This document shows, one piece after another, positions 45,481 to 56,690 of a stretch of DNA of 64,000 nucleotides. Source of the stretch: Pseudoduganella danionis (GTDB lineage: Bacteria > Pseudomonadota > Gammaproteobacteria > Burkholderiales > Burkholderiaceae_D). Positions within the stretch are counted from its first letter, which is position 1. The number at the start of each line of letters is the position of its first letter. The notes below the pieces were generated by a model. That model saw only the letters and a program-made list of their open reading frames with translations, was not told where the DNA came from and searched no databases. The position numbers and the translations under genes were made by a program. The stretch lies in assembly GCF_009720775.1 (NCBI RefSeq), contig NZ_WNKW01000001.1, positions 1-64,000 of the forward strand, written 5' to 3'.

Positions 45481-45807
45481 ATGGCTACCGCCGAACTGAA
45501 TGGTGCTGCGATCACCGATTTCGCCAGCTTCCACGCTGCCTGCAAGGCTGCGCTGGGTTTCCCCGACACCTATGGCAATAGCATGGATGCGTGGGTGGAC
45601 TGCCTGAGCTATCTGCGCGATGACGACAGCATGAGCAAGTTCCGTCTGAAGCCGAACGAGGTGCTGGAAATCGTTATCAAGGACGGCGCTGCCATGCAGG
45701 CCGCCGTGCCCGATATTCTGGAAGAAGTGACTTACTGCGTGGCCGGCATCAACGAGCGCTACGAAGACTACGGCGAGAAGCCGGCCCTGAAACTGACCCT
45801 GCGTTAA
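45481..45807 (+). CDS. Barstar-family ribonuclease inhibitor homologue (orphan)
   Basis: A 108-residue protein of the barstar fold. Signature elements are the FHAACKAALGFPDTYGNSMDAWVDCL segment (about residues 16-41), in which the YGN-x-DAxxDCL pattern is typical, and the C-terminal strand. Barstars inhibit barnase-like RNases. No barnase or toxin gene is adjacent; it begins one base after exbD. It may inhibit an unlinked RNase or have another role. The ATG at 45481 is chosen over an upstream in-frame start at 45451, within exbD. Confidence 0.85.
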   Translation: MATAELNGAAITDFASFHAACKAALGFPDTYGNSMDAWVDCLSYLRDDDSMSKFRLKPNEVLEIVIKDGAAMQAAVPDILEEVTYCVAGINERYEDYGEKPALKLTLR

Positions 45808-46646
45808 GCTGCAGGGCTGGCTGCTGCGGGTGCCGGCACGGCATTCGGAATCTGCGCCTTGGCGCCCGTTTCGCCCGGTGCCAGCGTCAGCACCTCGTAA
45901 CCGGTTTCCGTCACCAGCACCATATGCTCCCACTGCGCCGACAGCGATTTGTCGCGCGTCTCCACCGTCCAGCCATCAGCCAGTTCGCGCGTGGGCGCCT
46001 TGCCCGCGTTGATCATCGGTTCGATGGTGAACAGCATGCCCGGCTTGAGCACCACGCCCTGACCGGGGCGGCCGTAGTGCGCCACCTGCGGATCATCGTG
46101 ATAGATGGTGCCGATGCCGTGGCCGCAGTAGTCGAGCACCACGCTGTAGCCGGCTTTCTCGGCTATGGTCTGGATCGCGAAGCCCACATCGCCCAAGGTA
46201 GCACGTGGTTTGACGGCACGGATGCCGGCCCACATGGCGGCATAGGTGGTTTCCACCAGCTTGCGCGCGGCCTTGGACGGTTCGCCCACGTAGTACATGC
46301 GGCTGGTGTCGCCGAACCAGCCATCCTTGATGACGGCCACATCGATGTTGATGATGTCGCCATCTTTCAGTATCTGGATTTCCGACGGAATGCCGTGGCA
46401 CACCACATGGTTGACCGAGCTGCACACGGTGGCCGGGAAGCCGCCATAGCCCACGTTGGCCGGTATCGCCTGCTGCACATTGACGATGTACTCGTTGCAC
46501 AGACGGTCCAGATAAGCCGTACTGACACCAGCGCGGATATGCGGGCCTATCATGGTCAGCACATCGGCCGCCAGTTGGGCGGCCACGCGGGCCTGGGCGA
46601 TCTGTTCTGGCGTCTTGTGGTGGTTGGTGGGGCTACGGCGGGACAT
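45804..46646 (-). CDS. map: Methionine aminopeptidase, type I
   Basis: A 280-residue metallopeptidase that removes the initiator methionine. Metal ligands are visible in INIDVAVIKDGWFGDTSRMY (two Asp), YCGHGIGTIYHDDP (His), FTIEPMIN (Glu) and TRDKSLSAQWEHM (Glu). The N-terminal ~25 residues and the Ala/Pro-rich C-terminal tail (about 262-280) are slightly longer than in E. coli Map. It converges with the barstar gene, with a 4-bp overlap of 3' ends. Monocistronic by appearance. Confidence 0.96.
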   Translation of the reverse strand: MSRRSPTNHHKTPEQIAQARVAAQLAADVLTMIGPHIRAGVSTAYLDRLCNEYIVNVQQAIPANVGYGGFPATVCSSVNHVVCHGIPSEIQILKDGDIINIDVAVIKDGWFGDTSRMYYVGEPSKAARKLVETTYAAMWAGIRAVKPRATLGDVGFAIQTIAEKAGYSVVLDYCGHGIGTIYHDDPQVAHYGRPGQGVVLKPGMLFTIEPMINAGKAPTRELADGWTVETRDKSLSAQWEHMVLVTETGYEVLTLAPGETGAKAQIPNAVPAPAAASPAA

Positions 46647-46691
46647 GAGGGGCCTTCTTTTTCAGATAAGGCCGATATTCTGCCACAAGCC

Positions 46692-47057
46692 TTAGCGCAC
46701 CGCTGACGGATCAAAATGCGGGTTGTCGATCAGGCAAAGCAGATTGCCGAACGGATCAGCCAGTTCCACCGTGCGGATGTCGCCGCCCACGTCCTGAATC
46801 GGGCCATGGATGGCCGCGCCCAGTGCCACGATGCGCGCTACTTCCGCATCGATATCGTCCACGCCCCAGTAGACCATGCTGCCGCCGGTGCCCGGCGTGC
46901 CGTCCGGGATCAGGCCCAGTTCGAAGCCGCCGATGGAAAAGCCCACATAAAACGGCTGGTCGAAGTAGGGCGCTACGCCGAATACGCTTTCATACCATGC
47001 TTTGGCGGCGGCCAGATCGGCGACCGGATAAGCGGCCGTGCGTAGTCCTTTGATCAT
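46692..47057 (-). CDS. VOC (glyoxalase/bleomycin-resistance) family protein
   Basis: A 121-residue protein with the paired beta-alpha-beta-beta-beta modules of the vicinal oxygen chelate fold (AAYPVADLAAAKAWYESVFG, then GGSMVYWGVDDIDAEVARI and VELADPFGNLLCLIDNPHF with a metal-site Glu/Asp region). The ATG at 47057 is chosen; 47099 would add 14 unrelated residues. Activity unknown. It may pair with the AraC-type gene upstream, which lies about 95 bp away on the same strand. Confidence 0.88.
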   Translation of the reverse strand: MIKGLRTAAYPVADLAAAKAWYESVFGVAPYFDQPFYVGFSIGGFELGLIPDGTPGTGGSMVYWGVDDIDAEVARIVALGAAIHGPIQDVGGDIRTVELADPFGNLLCLIDNPHFDPSAVR

Positions 47058-47150
47058 GCTGTACTCCCGTGAGATGTCGAAAACGCCATCTTGGCACAAG
47101 TGCAGTGTGCGCGATTGGAAAAATGGAAAGCGGGATGGCCGGCGGCCGCT

Positions 47151-47942
47151 TCAGGCGTTGAGCAGGAAGCGCTGCGGGGCCGCGCCGGCAAACTGCTGGA
47201 AGTCGTGGATCAGGTGGGACTGGTCGAAATAGCCGCAGACCAGCGCTAGTTCGCTCCAGTCGGGCGCGCTGGTCTGGCGCAGGGTTGCCGTGGCGCGGCG
47301 GAAGCGGCAGATGCGCGCATACAGCTTGGGCGTCAGGCCCACACGCTGACGGAACAGGGTGGCCAGATGCTGGCGCGAGACGCCCAGCCGTGCCGCCAGA
47401 TCTTCGATGCGCAAGCTGCCGTCGCTATGTTCCAGCGCGGCCAGCGCATAGCCGATCAGGCCAGCCGCATGTTGCTCGGCCAGCACGGCAGCCTTGGGCG
47501 CGGCCTGTGCGGCGCACAGGCGCTGCAGCAGATAGGCTTCGATCAGGGCGAGGCGCTGGCGCTCCGGCCGCTCGCGCTCCCACAGGGCATCGGCCAGACG
47601 GCTTGCGTCGCTGTCACCCCAAAGTAGATCAATCTCGGCCCGCTGGTCGTTCAGTTCCTGCAGGGGCGCGCGCAGGAATAGCCCTGCCGCCCCGGCCTTG
47701 AAACGTACGGCCAGCGTGCGGCGCGCATCGCTGCCGGCCGCCAGTATCGGGCTGCTCATCATGCCGACCACAAAGGCGCTGTGGGGCGTGCGGCCGGACT
47801 GGCCGGCGTCCTGCCACAGGATGTCCACGCAGTTGTCCGGCAATACCCGATGCTGGCTGGCGTGGGCAGGCGCCTGCGCTGCCCACAGGCAGTCCACGTA
47901 GGCGGCCAGTGCCGGCTGAGGGGGGTATTCACGGTAGTACAT
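47151..47942 (-). CDS. AraC-family transcriptional regulator
   Basis: A 263-residue regulator. The N-terminal ~150 residues (PALAAYVDCLWAAQ, RVLPDNCVDILW) match the DUF6597-like sensor domain seen in AraC proteins; the C-terminal 100 carry two helix-turn-helix motifs (LRIEDLAARLGVSRQHLATLF and ELALVCGYFDQSHLIHDFQ). The ligand and targets are unknown; the VOC gene is a possible target by proximity. Divergent from leuS. Confidence 0.9.
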   Translation of the reverse strand: MYYREYPPQPALAAYVDCLWAAQAPAHASQHRVLPDNCVDILWQDAGQSGRTPHSAFVVGMMSSPILAAGSDARRTLAVRFKAGAAGLFLRAPLQELNDQRAEIDLLWGDSDASRLADALWERERPERQRLALIEAYLLQRLCAAQAAPKAAVLAEQHAAGLIGYALAALEHSDGSLRIEDLAARLGVSRQHLATLFRQRVGLTPKLYARICRFRRATATLRQTSAPDWSELALVCGYFDQSHLIHDFQQFAGAAPQRFLLNA

Positions 47943-48041
47943 GGGGCCAGTATGCCACGCCAGACGGGCAACGAGGGGGCGCTAGGCAGCCGGATACTGC
48001 GTTCCACTGTGCCCAAGCCGCGCAGGAGGGGCGGGGGACGG

Positions 48042-50725
<2,684 letters not shown>

Positions 50726-50737
50726 GCTGGGATAACT

Positions 50738-51289
50738 ATGACGATGAATCTGGCATGGCGCCGGCTGGCCCGGCTGATCGGACTGTCGCTGCTGCTGACG
50801 CTGTCGGCCTGCGGCTTCCACCTGCGTGGCGAAGGCGGGCATTACACCCTGCCGTTCCCGAAGATGTATGTGGGCCTGCCGGATGCATCGCCACTGGCGA
50901 TCGACCTCAAACGCAATATCCGCGCCAATGGCGGCACCACCGTGGTGGCTGCCGCCAAAGATGCGGATGGCGTGATCGAGGTGCTGACCAATCCGGAAAA
51001 GACCCGTACCAAAACCATTCTGTCGCTGAACAGCAATGGCCGCGTACGACAGTATCTGCTGTCGTACAACATCGTGTTCCGGGTACTGGACCGGCAGGGT
51101 AACGAGTTGCTGGCGCCGACGCAGATTCTGCTGACTCGCCCGATCGACTTTAACGAAACCCAGTTGCTGGCGAAAGAGCAGGAAGAAGCCCTGCTGTACA
51201 AGGACATGCAGACCGATCTGGTGCAGCAGATGATGCGCCGTATCGCTGCCATCAAGCCGCCACAGATCTCCGTGCCGGCCAGCCGCTAG
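50738..51289 (+). CDS. lptE: LPS-assembly lipoprotein LptE
   Basis: A 183-residue lipoprotein (lipobox TLSAC, Cys25) with the conserved CGFHLRG start of LptE/RlpB. It plugs the LptD barrel and binds lipopolysaccharide at the outer membrane. It follows leuS by 12 bp and precedes holA by 8 bp, the conserved proteobacterial order. The start could also be ATG 50744 (MNLAWRR), two codons later. Confidence 0.95.
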   Translation: MTMNLAWRRLARLIGLSLLLTLSACGFHLRGEGGHYTLPFPKMYVGLPDASPLAIDLKRNIRANGGTTVVAAAKDADGVIEVLTNPEKTRTKTILSLNSNGRVRQYLLSYNIVFRVLDRQGNELLAPTQILLTRPIDFNETQLLAKEQEEALLYKDMQTDLVQQMMRRIAAIKPPQISVPASR

Positions 51290-51297
51290 GGCACACC

Positions 51298-52314
51298 ATG
51301 CAACTGCGGCTAGAGGCACTGGACGGCCACTTAAGCAAGGCGCTGGCGCCACTGTATGTGATCACCAGCGACGAGCATCTGCTGGCGCTGGAAGCGGCGG
51401 ACAAGATCCGCCGCACGGCGCGTGCGCAAGGCTATTCCGAGCGCGACGTGCTGACGGTAGAACGCAGCTTCAAATGGGGCGAACTGCTGGCGGCCAATCA
51501 GGCACTCTCGCTGTTCGGCGACAAGAAGCTGATCGAGCTGCGCATCCCCACCGGCAAGCCGGGCAAGGATGGCGGCGCCGCACTACAAAGTTATGTGCAA
51601 GACCTGAGTCCCGATAACCTGACGCTGATTACCCTGCCCAAGCTGGACTGGCAGACGCAGAAAGCGGCGTGGGTAGCCAGCCTGCAGCAGGCTGCCGTGT
51701 ATATCGACATCCCGCAGGTAGAACGGACGCAATTACCCAATTGGATAGGCCAGCGCCTTGCCGCACAAGGGCAAAGCGCTGACCGGCAGAGCATAGATTT
51801 CATCGCCGATCGCGTGGAAGGCAATCTGTTGGCGGCCCATCAGGAAATTCAGAAACTGGCCCTGCTGCACGAGCCGGGCAAGCTGACCTACGAACAGGTG
51901 CACGATGCTGTGCTGAACGTGGCGCGTTACGACGTGTTCAAGCTCAGTGAAGCGATGCTGGCCGGTGATCCGGCGCGGCTGGTGCGCATGCTGGAAGGCT
52001 TGCAGGGTGAAGGCGAAGCATTGCCGCTGGTGCTGTGGGCGGTGTCGGAAGAAATCCGCACGCTGCTCAAGCTCAAGGCGGGCATGGCGCAGGGGCGGCC
52101 ACTGGGTGCGCTGCTCAAGGAGTACCGCATCTGGGGGCCGAAGGAACGCATGATGGAGCCGGCATTGCGCCGCATTTCGCTCGCTACGCTGGAAGCGGCA
52201 ATGCAGGACGCAGCGCAGGTAGACAAGATGATCAAAGGCTTGCGCGCCAAAGCGCATGCCGGCGACGCGTGGGATGCGATGCTGCAACTGGCATTGAACG
52301 TCGCGCGCGGTTAG
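51298..52314 (+). CDS. holA: DNA polymerase III subunit delta
   Basis: A 338-residue clamp-loader subunit that opens the beta clamp during replication. The N-terminal region ([20 protein letters not shown]) and [28 protein letters not shown] match HolA; helical domains II-III follow. Conserved position after lptE supports the call. The start ATG lies 8 bp past the lptE stop. Confidence 0.96.
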   Translation: MQLRLEALDGHLSKALAPLYVITSDEHLLALEAADKIRRTARAQGYSERDVLTVERSFKWGELLAANQALSLFGDKKLIELRIPTGKPGKDGGAALQSYVQDLSPDNLTLITLPKLDWQTQKAAWVASLQQAAVYIDIPQVERTQLPNWIGQRLAAQGQSADRQSIDFIADRVEGNLLAAHQEIQKLALLHEPGKLTYEQVHDAVLNVARYDVFKLSEAMLAGDPARLVRMLEGLQGEGEALPLVLWAVSEEIRTLLKLKAGMAQGRPLGALLKEYRIWGPKERMMEPALRRISLATLEAAMQDAAQVDKMIKGLRAKAHAGDAWDAMLQLALNVARG

Positions 52315-52333
52315 CACAGCGAAAGCAATCACG

Positions 52334-53605
52334 ATGGATATCAAGCACTACATGGAACAACTGGGTCAGCAGGCGCGTGCAGCATCGCGCGCCATGGCCC
52401 GCGCCGACAGCGCCACCCGCAATCACGCGCTGACGCTGATTGCCGACGCGATCGAGCGCGATGCAGCGCAACTGCGCGCTGCCAACCAGATGGATATGGA
52501 CGCCGCTGCCGCCAACGGGCTGGCACCGGCCATGCTGGACCGGCTGGCTTTGTCGGACAAGGCGATAGCCACCATGGTGGAAGGCCTGCGCCAGATCGTC
52601 GCGCTGCCTGACCCTATCGGTGAAATCTCGGGCATGAAGTTCCGCCCTAGCGGCATACAGGTCGGTCAGATGCGCGTGCCGCTGGGCGTGATCGGCATCA
52701 TCTACGAATCGCGTCCGAACGTGACGGTGGATGCGGCCGGGCTGTGCATCAAGAGCGGCAATGCCACCATTTTGCGCGGCGGTTCGGAAGCGATACATTG
52801 CAACCGTGCGCTGGCCAAGCTGGTCAAGGAAGGTTTGCTGGGTGCCGGTCTGCCGGCCGATGGCGTGCAGGTGGTTGACACTACTGACCGCGCGGCTGTG
52901 GGCGCGCTGATCACCATGCCGCAGTATGTGGATGTGATCGTGCCGCGCGGTGGCAAGAGCCTGATCGCGCGCCTGATGGCGGAAGCGACGGTGCCGATGA
53001 TCAAGCATCTGGACGGCATCTGCCACGTGTATATCGATGCGCAGGCCGATATCGAGAAAGCGCTGAAGATAGGCTTCAACGCCAAGTGCCACCGCTACGG
53101 CACCTGCAACACCATGGAAACGCTGCTGGTGCACCGCGCCATTGCGCCTAGCGTGCTGCCGCAACTGGCGCAGCTGTACGCTACCAAGCAGGTGGAACTG
53201 CGCGCCGATGCGGAAGCGCTGGCGATCCTGCAGGCGGCTAACTACCCGCATCTGGTAGCAGCGACGGAAGAAGACTGGGCCACCGAATATCTGGCCGCCA
53301 TCCTGTCGGTGAAAATCGTCGGCAGCATCGACGAGGCGATGGAGCACATCAATCACTATTCGTCGAAGCACACGGAAGCCATCATTACGGAGAACTACAG
53401 CGACGCCATGCGCTTCCTGCGCGAAGTCGATTCCTCGTCCGTGATGGTGAATGCTTCGACCCGCTTTGCCGATGGTTTCGAGTATGGTCTGGGGGCGGAA
53501 ATCGGGATCTCCAACGACAAGCTGCATGCACGCGGCCCGGTCGGACTGGAAGGACTGACTTCGCTAAAATACGTGGTGTTCGGCCACGGGGAAGTACGTA
53601 ACTAG
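52334..53605 (+). CDS. proA: Glutamate-5-semialdehyde dehydrogenase
   Basis: A 423-residue NADPH-dependent enzyme making glutamate-5-semialdehyde from glutamyl phosphate in proline synthesis. NAD(P)/substrate regions include [21 protein letters not shown] (split by motif) and RGGSEAI; the catalytic Cys lies in [17 protein letters not shown] (about residue 257-ish). [16 protein letters not shown] is the ProA C-terminal signature. It follows holA by 19 bp. No proB is nearby. Confidence 0.97.
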   Translation: MDIKHYMEQLGQQARAASRAMARADSATRNHALTLIADAIERDAAQLRAANQMDMDAAAANGLAPAMLDRLALSDKAIATMVEGLRQIVALPDPIGEISGMKFRPSGIQVGQMRVPLGVIGIIYESRPNVTVDAAGLCIKSGNATILRGGSEAIHCNRALAKLVKEGLLGAGLPADGVQVVDTTDRAAVGALITMPQYVDVIVPRGGKSLIARLMAEATVPMIKHLDGICHVYIDAQADIEKALKIGFNAKCHRYGTCNTMETLLVHRAIAPSVLPQLAQLYATKQVELRADAEALAILQAANYPHLVAATEEDWATEYLAAILSVKIVGSIDEAMEHINHYSSKHTEAIITENYSDAMRFLREVDSSSVMVNASTRFADGFEYGLGAEIGISNDKLHARGPVGLEGLTSLKYVVFGHGEVRN

Positions 53606-53614
53606 GAAACGCTT

Positions 53615-54031
53615 ATGCTCTGGTTTAAAGCGCTGCACATAATGCTTGTGATCTCGTGGATGGCAGGGGTGTTCTACCTGCCGCGCATCTTCGTCAATCT
53701 GGCGATGGAAACCAACGATGTGGCTATCCAGCGCCTGCTGACCATGGCGCGCAAGCTGTACCGCTTTTCGATGTGGATCTCCGTGTTCGCCGTCACGGCG
53801 GGCGCGATCCTGATCTACCTGCAGTACGGCTGGCAGATGCCGCACTGGCTGCACGCCAAGCTGTTCTTCGCGGCGCTGCTGATCGGCTATCACCACGCTT
53901 GCGGCCCGCTGCTGCGCAAGTTCGAGAACGGTACTAACCAGCGCAGCCACAAGTGGTTCCGCGTGTTTAACGAGCTGCCTGTATTCATGATGCTGGCCAT
54001 TGTGCTGCTGGTAGTGCTCAAGCCGTTCTAA
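53615..54031 (+). CDS. hemJ: HemJ-like protoporphyrinogen IX oxidase (CopD family)
   Basis: A 138-residue inner-membrane protein with four hydrophobic helices (about residues 4-25, 50-70, 82-102, 116-136). WFKALHIMLVISWMAGVFYLPR, with His8 and the WxxG/FYLPR motif, is characteristic of HemJ. HemJ converts protoporphyrinogen IX to protoporphyrin IX in haem synthesis. It follows proA by 9 bp, and a terminator follows it. Confidence 0.9.
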   Translation: MLWFKALHIMLVISWMAGVFYLPRIFVNLAMETNDVAIQRLLTMARKLYRFSMWISVFAVTAGAILIYLQYGWQMPHWLHAKLFFAALLIGYHHACGPLLRKFENGTNQRSHKWFRVFNELPVFMMLAIVLLVVLKPF

Positions 54032-54066
54032 GCCTGAGCGGCAAAGTAATAAAGTAAGACAGCATA

Positions 54067-54094
54067 GCGCCGGCTGGGACGGCGCAGTTTTTTT
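54067..54094 (+). terminator. Terminator after the leuS-proA-hemJ run
   Basis: GCGCCG/CGGCGC (54067-54072, 54080-54085) with a 7-nt loop, followed by AG and seven T residues. Confidence 0.85.
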
Positions 54095-54115
54095 CAACGG
54101 ACAAAAGGTACACCT

Positions 54116-55318
54116 ATGGCATCCTATTTTTGCCCATGCCCGCGCGGCATGGAAGCAGCACTAGCCGAAGAACTGGGCGAAATCGCCCAGCAAAGCCGCA
54201 CGATGAAAGTGCACAATCAGGTTCCGGGCGGCGTGCACTGCTCGGGTGACCTGCTGGACTCCTACCGCATCAACCTGCATTCGCGCATTGCTTCGCGTGT
54301 GCTGATGCGCATGGGCGTGAGCGGCTACCAGAACGAAAACGATATCTACGATCTGGTGCTGGCCCAGCCATGGGAAGACTGGTTCACCTACGACCACACC
54401 ATCCGCGTTGACGTGACGGCCGTGAAGTCGCCACTGAAAAGTCTGGAATTCACCACCCTGAAAATCAAGGACGCTATCTGCGACCGCTTCCGCGACCAGT
54501 TCAACAAGCGTCCGTCGGTGGATACCCGCGAGCCGGACATGCGCATCGTCGGCTTCCTCGACAAGACCCAGTTCATCATCTACCTCGATACTTCGGGCGA
54601 AGCGCTGTTCAAGCGCGGCTGGCGTACCGAAACGGGCGATGCTCCGCTGCGCGAAAATCTGGCTGCCGGTCTGCTGCGCGTATCGGGCTGGAAGCCGGGC
54701 GTGCCGCTGTTCGATCCTATGTGCGGTTCCGGCACCATTCTGTGCGAAGCAGCGCAGATGGTGCAGGGCGTGCCACCGGGCGCACGCCGCCGCTTCGCTT
54801 TCGAAGCCTTCAACGATTTCGATCCGGCCCCGTGGCAGGCCATGAAGGCTGCCATCAAGCCTAATCCGCTGCCGACCGAGCCGACCATTTTCGGTTCCGA
54901 CATCTCGGGCGACATGGTGGCCATGACGCGCCACAATCTGCGCAGCGCCGGCATTCTGTTCGAAGTGCCGCTCAAGCAGATCGAAGCGCAGGAAGTCAAA
55001 GCGCCGACCGAACAGCCGGGCATTCTGCTGACCAACCCGCCGTATGGCGAGCGTATCGGTGTGCGCGGCGACAGCACGCTGCCGGAAGACGAACTGGCCA
55101 CCAGCTTCTACGCGGCCTTCAGCTCCACGCTGAAGCAGCGCTTTGCCGGCTGGACGGTGTTCCTGTTCACGGCCGATCTGGGCCTGCCCAAGCTGCTGCG
55201 CCTGAAGGAAGCACGCAAGACGCCATTCTTCAACGGTGCGCTGGAATGTCGTCTGTTCCGCTTCGATATGGTGGCCGGTTTCAACCGCCGCGAAGCAGCC
55301 AAGCCGAAAGCGGAGTAA
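54116..55318 (+). CDS. THUMP-domain class I SAM RNA methyltransferase (RlmL N-terminal-type)
   Basis: A 400-residue methyltransferase. The N-terminal ferredoxin-like plus THUMP domain (about residues 1-155; CPRGMEAALAEEL) binds RNA; the Rossmann methyltransferase has FDPMCGSGTILCEAA (about 200-214) and the catalytic NPPYGERIG (about 305-313). The arrangement matches the m2G2445-specific half of E. coli RlmL and free-standing RlmL/Trm14-like enzymes; the RlmK half is absent. The likely substrate is 23S rRNA. Confidence 0.93.
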   Translation: MASYFCPCPRGMEAALAEELGEIAQQSRTMKVHNQVPGGVHCSGDLLDSYRINLHSRIASRVLMRMGVSGYQNENDIYDLVLAQPWEDWFTYDHTIRVDVTAVKSPLKSLEFTTLKIKDAICDRFRDQFNKRPSVDTREPDMRIVGFLDKTQFIIYLDTSGEALFKRGWRTETGDAPLRENLAAGLLRVSGWKPGVPLFDPMCGSGTILCEAAQMVQGVPPGARRRFAFEAFNDFDPAPWQAMKAAIKPNPLPTEPTIFGSDISGDMVAMTRHNLRSAGILFEVPLKQIEAQEVKAPTEQPGILLTNPPYGERIGVRGDSTLPEDELATSFYAAFSSTLKQRFAGWTVFLFTADLGLPKLLRLKEARKTPFFNGALECRLFRFDMVAGFNRREAAKPKAE

Positions 55319-55327
55319 CTCGGACCG

Positions 55328-56563
55328 ATGTCGTTCAAGCTGCCTGCGCCCACGCGCGCCATCCCCGGCGCCACGGCGCTGGCGGCTCTGCTGGCCGCCC
55401 TGTCGATGCTGGGGCCATTCTCCATCGACGCCTATCTGCCCGCCTTCCCCGCGATACAGGCCAGCCTGCACGCCAGCGAAGTGGAAGTGCAGCAAAGTCT
55501 GGCGCTCTACCTGTTCTCGTTTGCCTGCATGGTGCTGTGGCATGGCGCGCTGTCCGATGCCTTCGGGCGGCGCCGTGTCGTCCTGATTTCGCTGCTGGCG
55601 TTCGCGCTCGGCACGGCCGGCTGCGCGATGGCGCAGAGCGTGCATGCGCTCTGGTTCTGGCGCATCGTGCAGGGCGTGTCGTCCGGTGCCGGGGTGGTGG
55701 TGGGGCGCGCCATCATCCGCGACCTGCACAATGACGCTGCCGCAGCGCGCCTGCTGTCCATGGTCACCATGATCTTTTCCATTGCGCCGGCCATAGCGCC
55801 CGTGCTGGGCGGGCTGGTGGTGACGCAGTTTGGCTGGCGCGCCATTTTCATCGGCCTGCTGGGCTACAGTCTCGCGCTGTGGGGTTATTGCTATCTGCGT
55901 CTGCCGGAAACGCTGGCGCCGGCCCAGCGTCAGCCTTTCCACCCGCGTCAGTTGCTGCGCAATTACGGCGAAATCCTGCGCTCGCCGCTATTCCATATGA
56001 AGTCCGGCATCGTGGCGCTGAACTTCGCCGGCCTGTTCGTCTACATCTCTGCGGCGCCGCTGTATCTGCCCCGTCATCTGGGGCTGGGACCGCACCAGTT
56101 TGGCTGGCTGTTCATCCCGGCCGTAAGCGGGATTTTCTGCGGCGCGCTGATGGCCAACCGCATCGCCGGCCGTATGGCTTTTTCGCGACAGATCGCGCTC
56201 GGCTTCACTGTGATGATTCTGGCTACACTAGTTAATCTGGTTTATCACTACTGGTGTCTGCCCGTGCTGCCATGGGCAGTGCTGCCGCTGTTCTTTTATA
56301 CCTTCGGCATGTCGGTGGTGTCGCCGGCGGCAACCTTGCTGGCATTGGATCTGTTCCCGCACATCCGGGGAACGGTGGCATCTTGTCAATCTTTTGCCAC
56401 CACGCTGCTGGGCGCCATCGTGGCCGGCGTGGTCGCACCGCTCTTATCACAGTCGGTATTCTGGCTAGCCGCAGGACAGACGGCATTTAGTATGTGTGCT
56501 CTCGTTTTGTGGTTGACGGCACGCAATTACCGGAGCATGCTTCTACGCCATCTAGGGGATTAA
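55328..56563 (+). CDS. Bcr/CflA-family multidrug efflux MFS transporter
   Basis: A 411-residue inner-membrane transporter with about 12 helices. ALSMLGPFSIDAYLPAFPAI near the N-terminus (helix 1) and the helix 2-3 loop GALSDAFGRRRVVL are Bcr/CflA signatures; the helix 5 motif is IAPVLGG. It probably exports drugs such as chloramphenicol or bicyclomycin, or small metabolites. It starts 9 bp after the RNA methyltransferase. Confidence 0.92.
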   Translation: MSFKLPAPTRAIPGATALAALLAALSMLGPFSIDAYLPAFPAIQASLHASEVEVQQSLALYLFSFACMVLWHGALSDAFGRRRVVLISLLAFALGTAGCAMAQSVHALWFWRIVQGVSSGAGVVVGRAIIRDLHNDAAAARLLSMVTMIFSIAPAIAPVLGGLVVTQFGWRAIFIGLLGYSLALWGYCYLRLPETLAPAQRQPFHPRQLLRNYGEILRSPLFHMKSGIVALNFAGLFVYISAAPLYLPRHLGLGPHQFGWLFIPAVSGIFCGALMANRIAGRMAFSRQIALGFTVMILATLVNLVYHYWCLPVLPWAVLPLFFYTFGMSVVSPAATLLALDLFPHIRGTVASCQSFATTLLGAIVAGVVAPLLSQSVFWLAAGQTAFSMCALVLWLTARNYRSMLLRHLGD

Positions 56564-56618
56564 TTATTATCGGCAGGAAATTCAAATAGTTTAACCAGAA
56601 ATCTTACTGATAGTAAAT

Positions 56619-56646
56619 TTTCACCATAGCTTTATGTTAGTATAAT
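56619..56646 (+). promoter_or_regulatory. Sigma-70-type promoter for the HDOD signalling operon
   Basis: An exact TATAAT (56641-56646) with TTTCAC (56619-56624) at a 16-bp spacing, in an A/T-rich 127-bp gap. It lies 44 bp before the ATG of the HDOD-kinase gene. Confidence 0.6.
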
Positions 56647-56690
56647 TTTTTAAGACAATATTTCTTCGGCCCAAACCACCGCCCGATACG

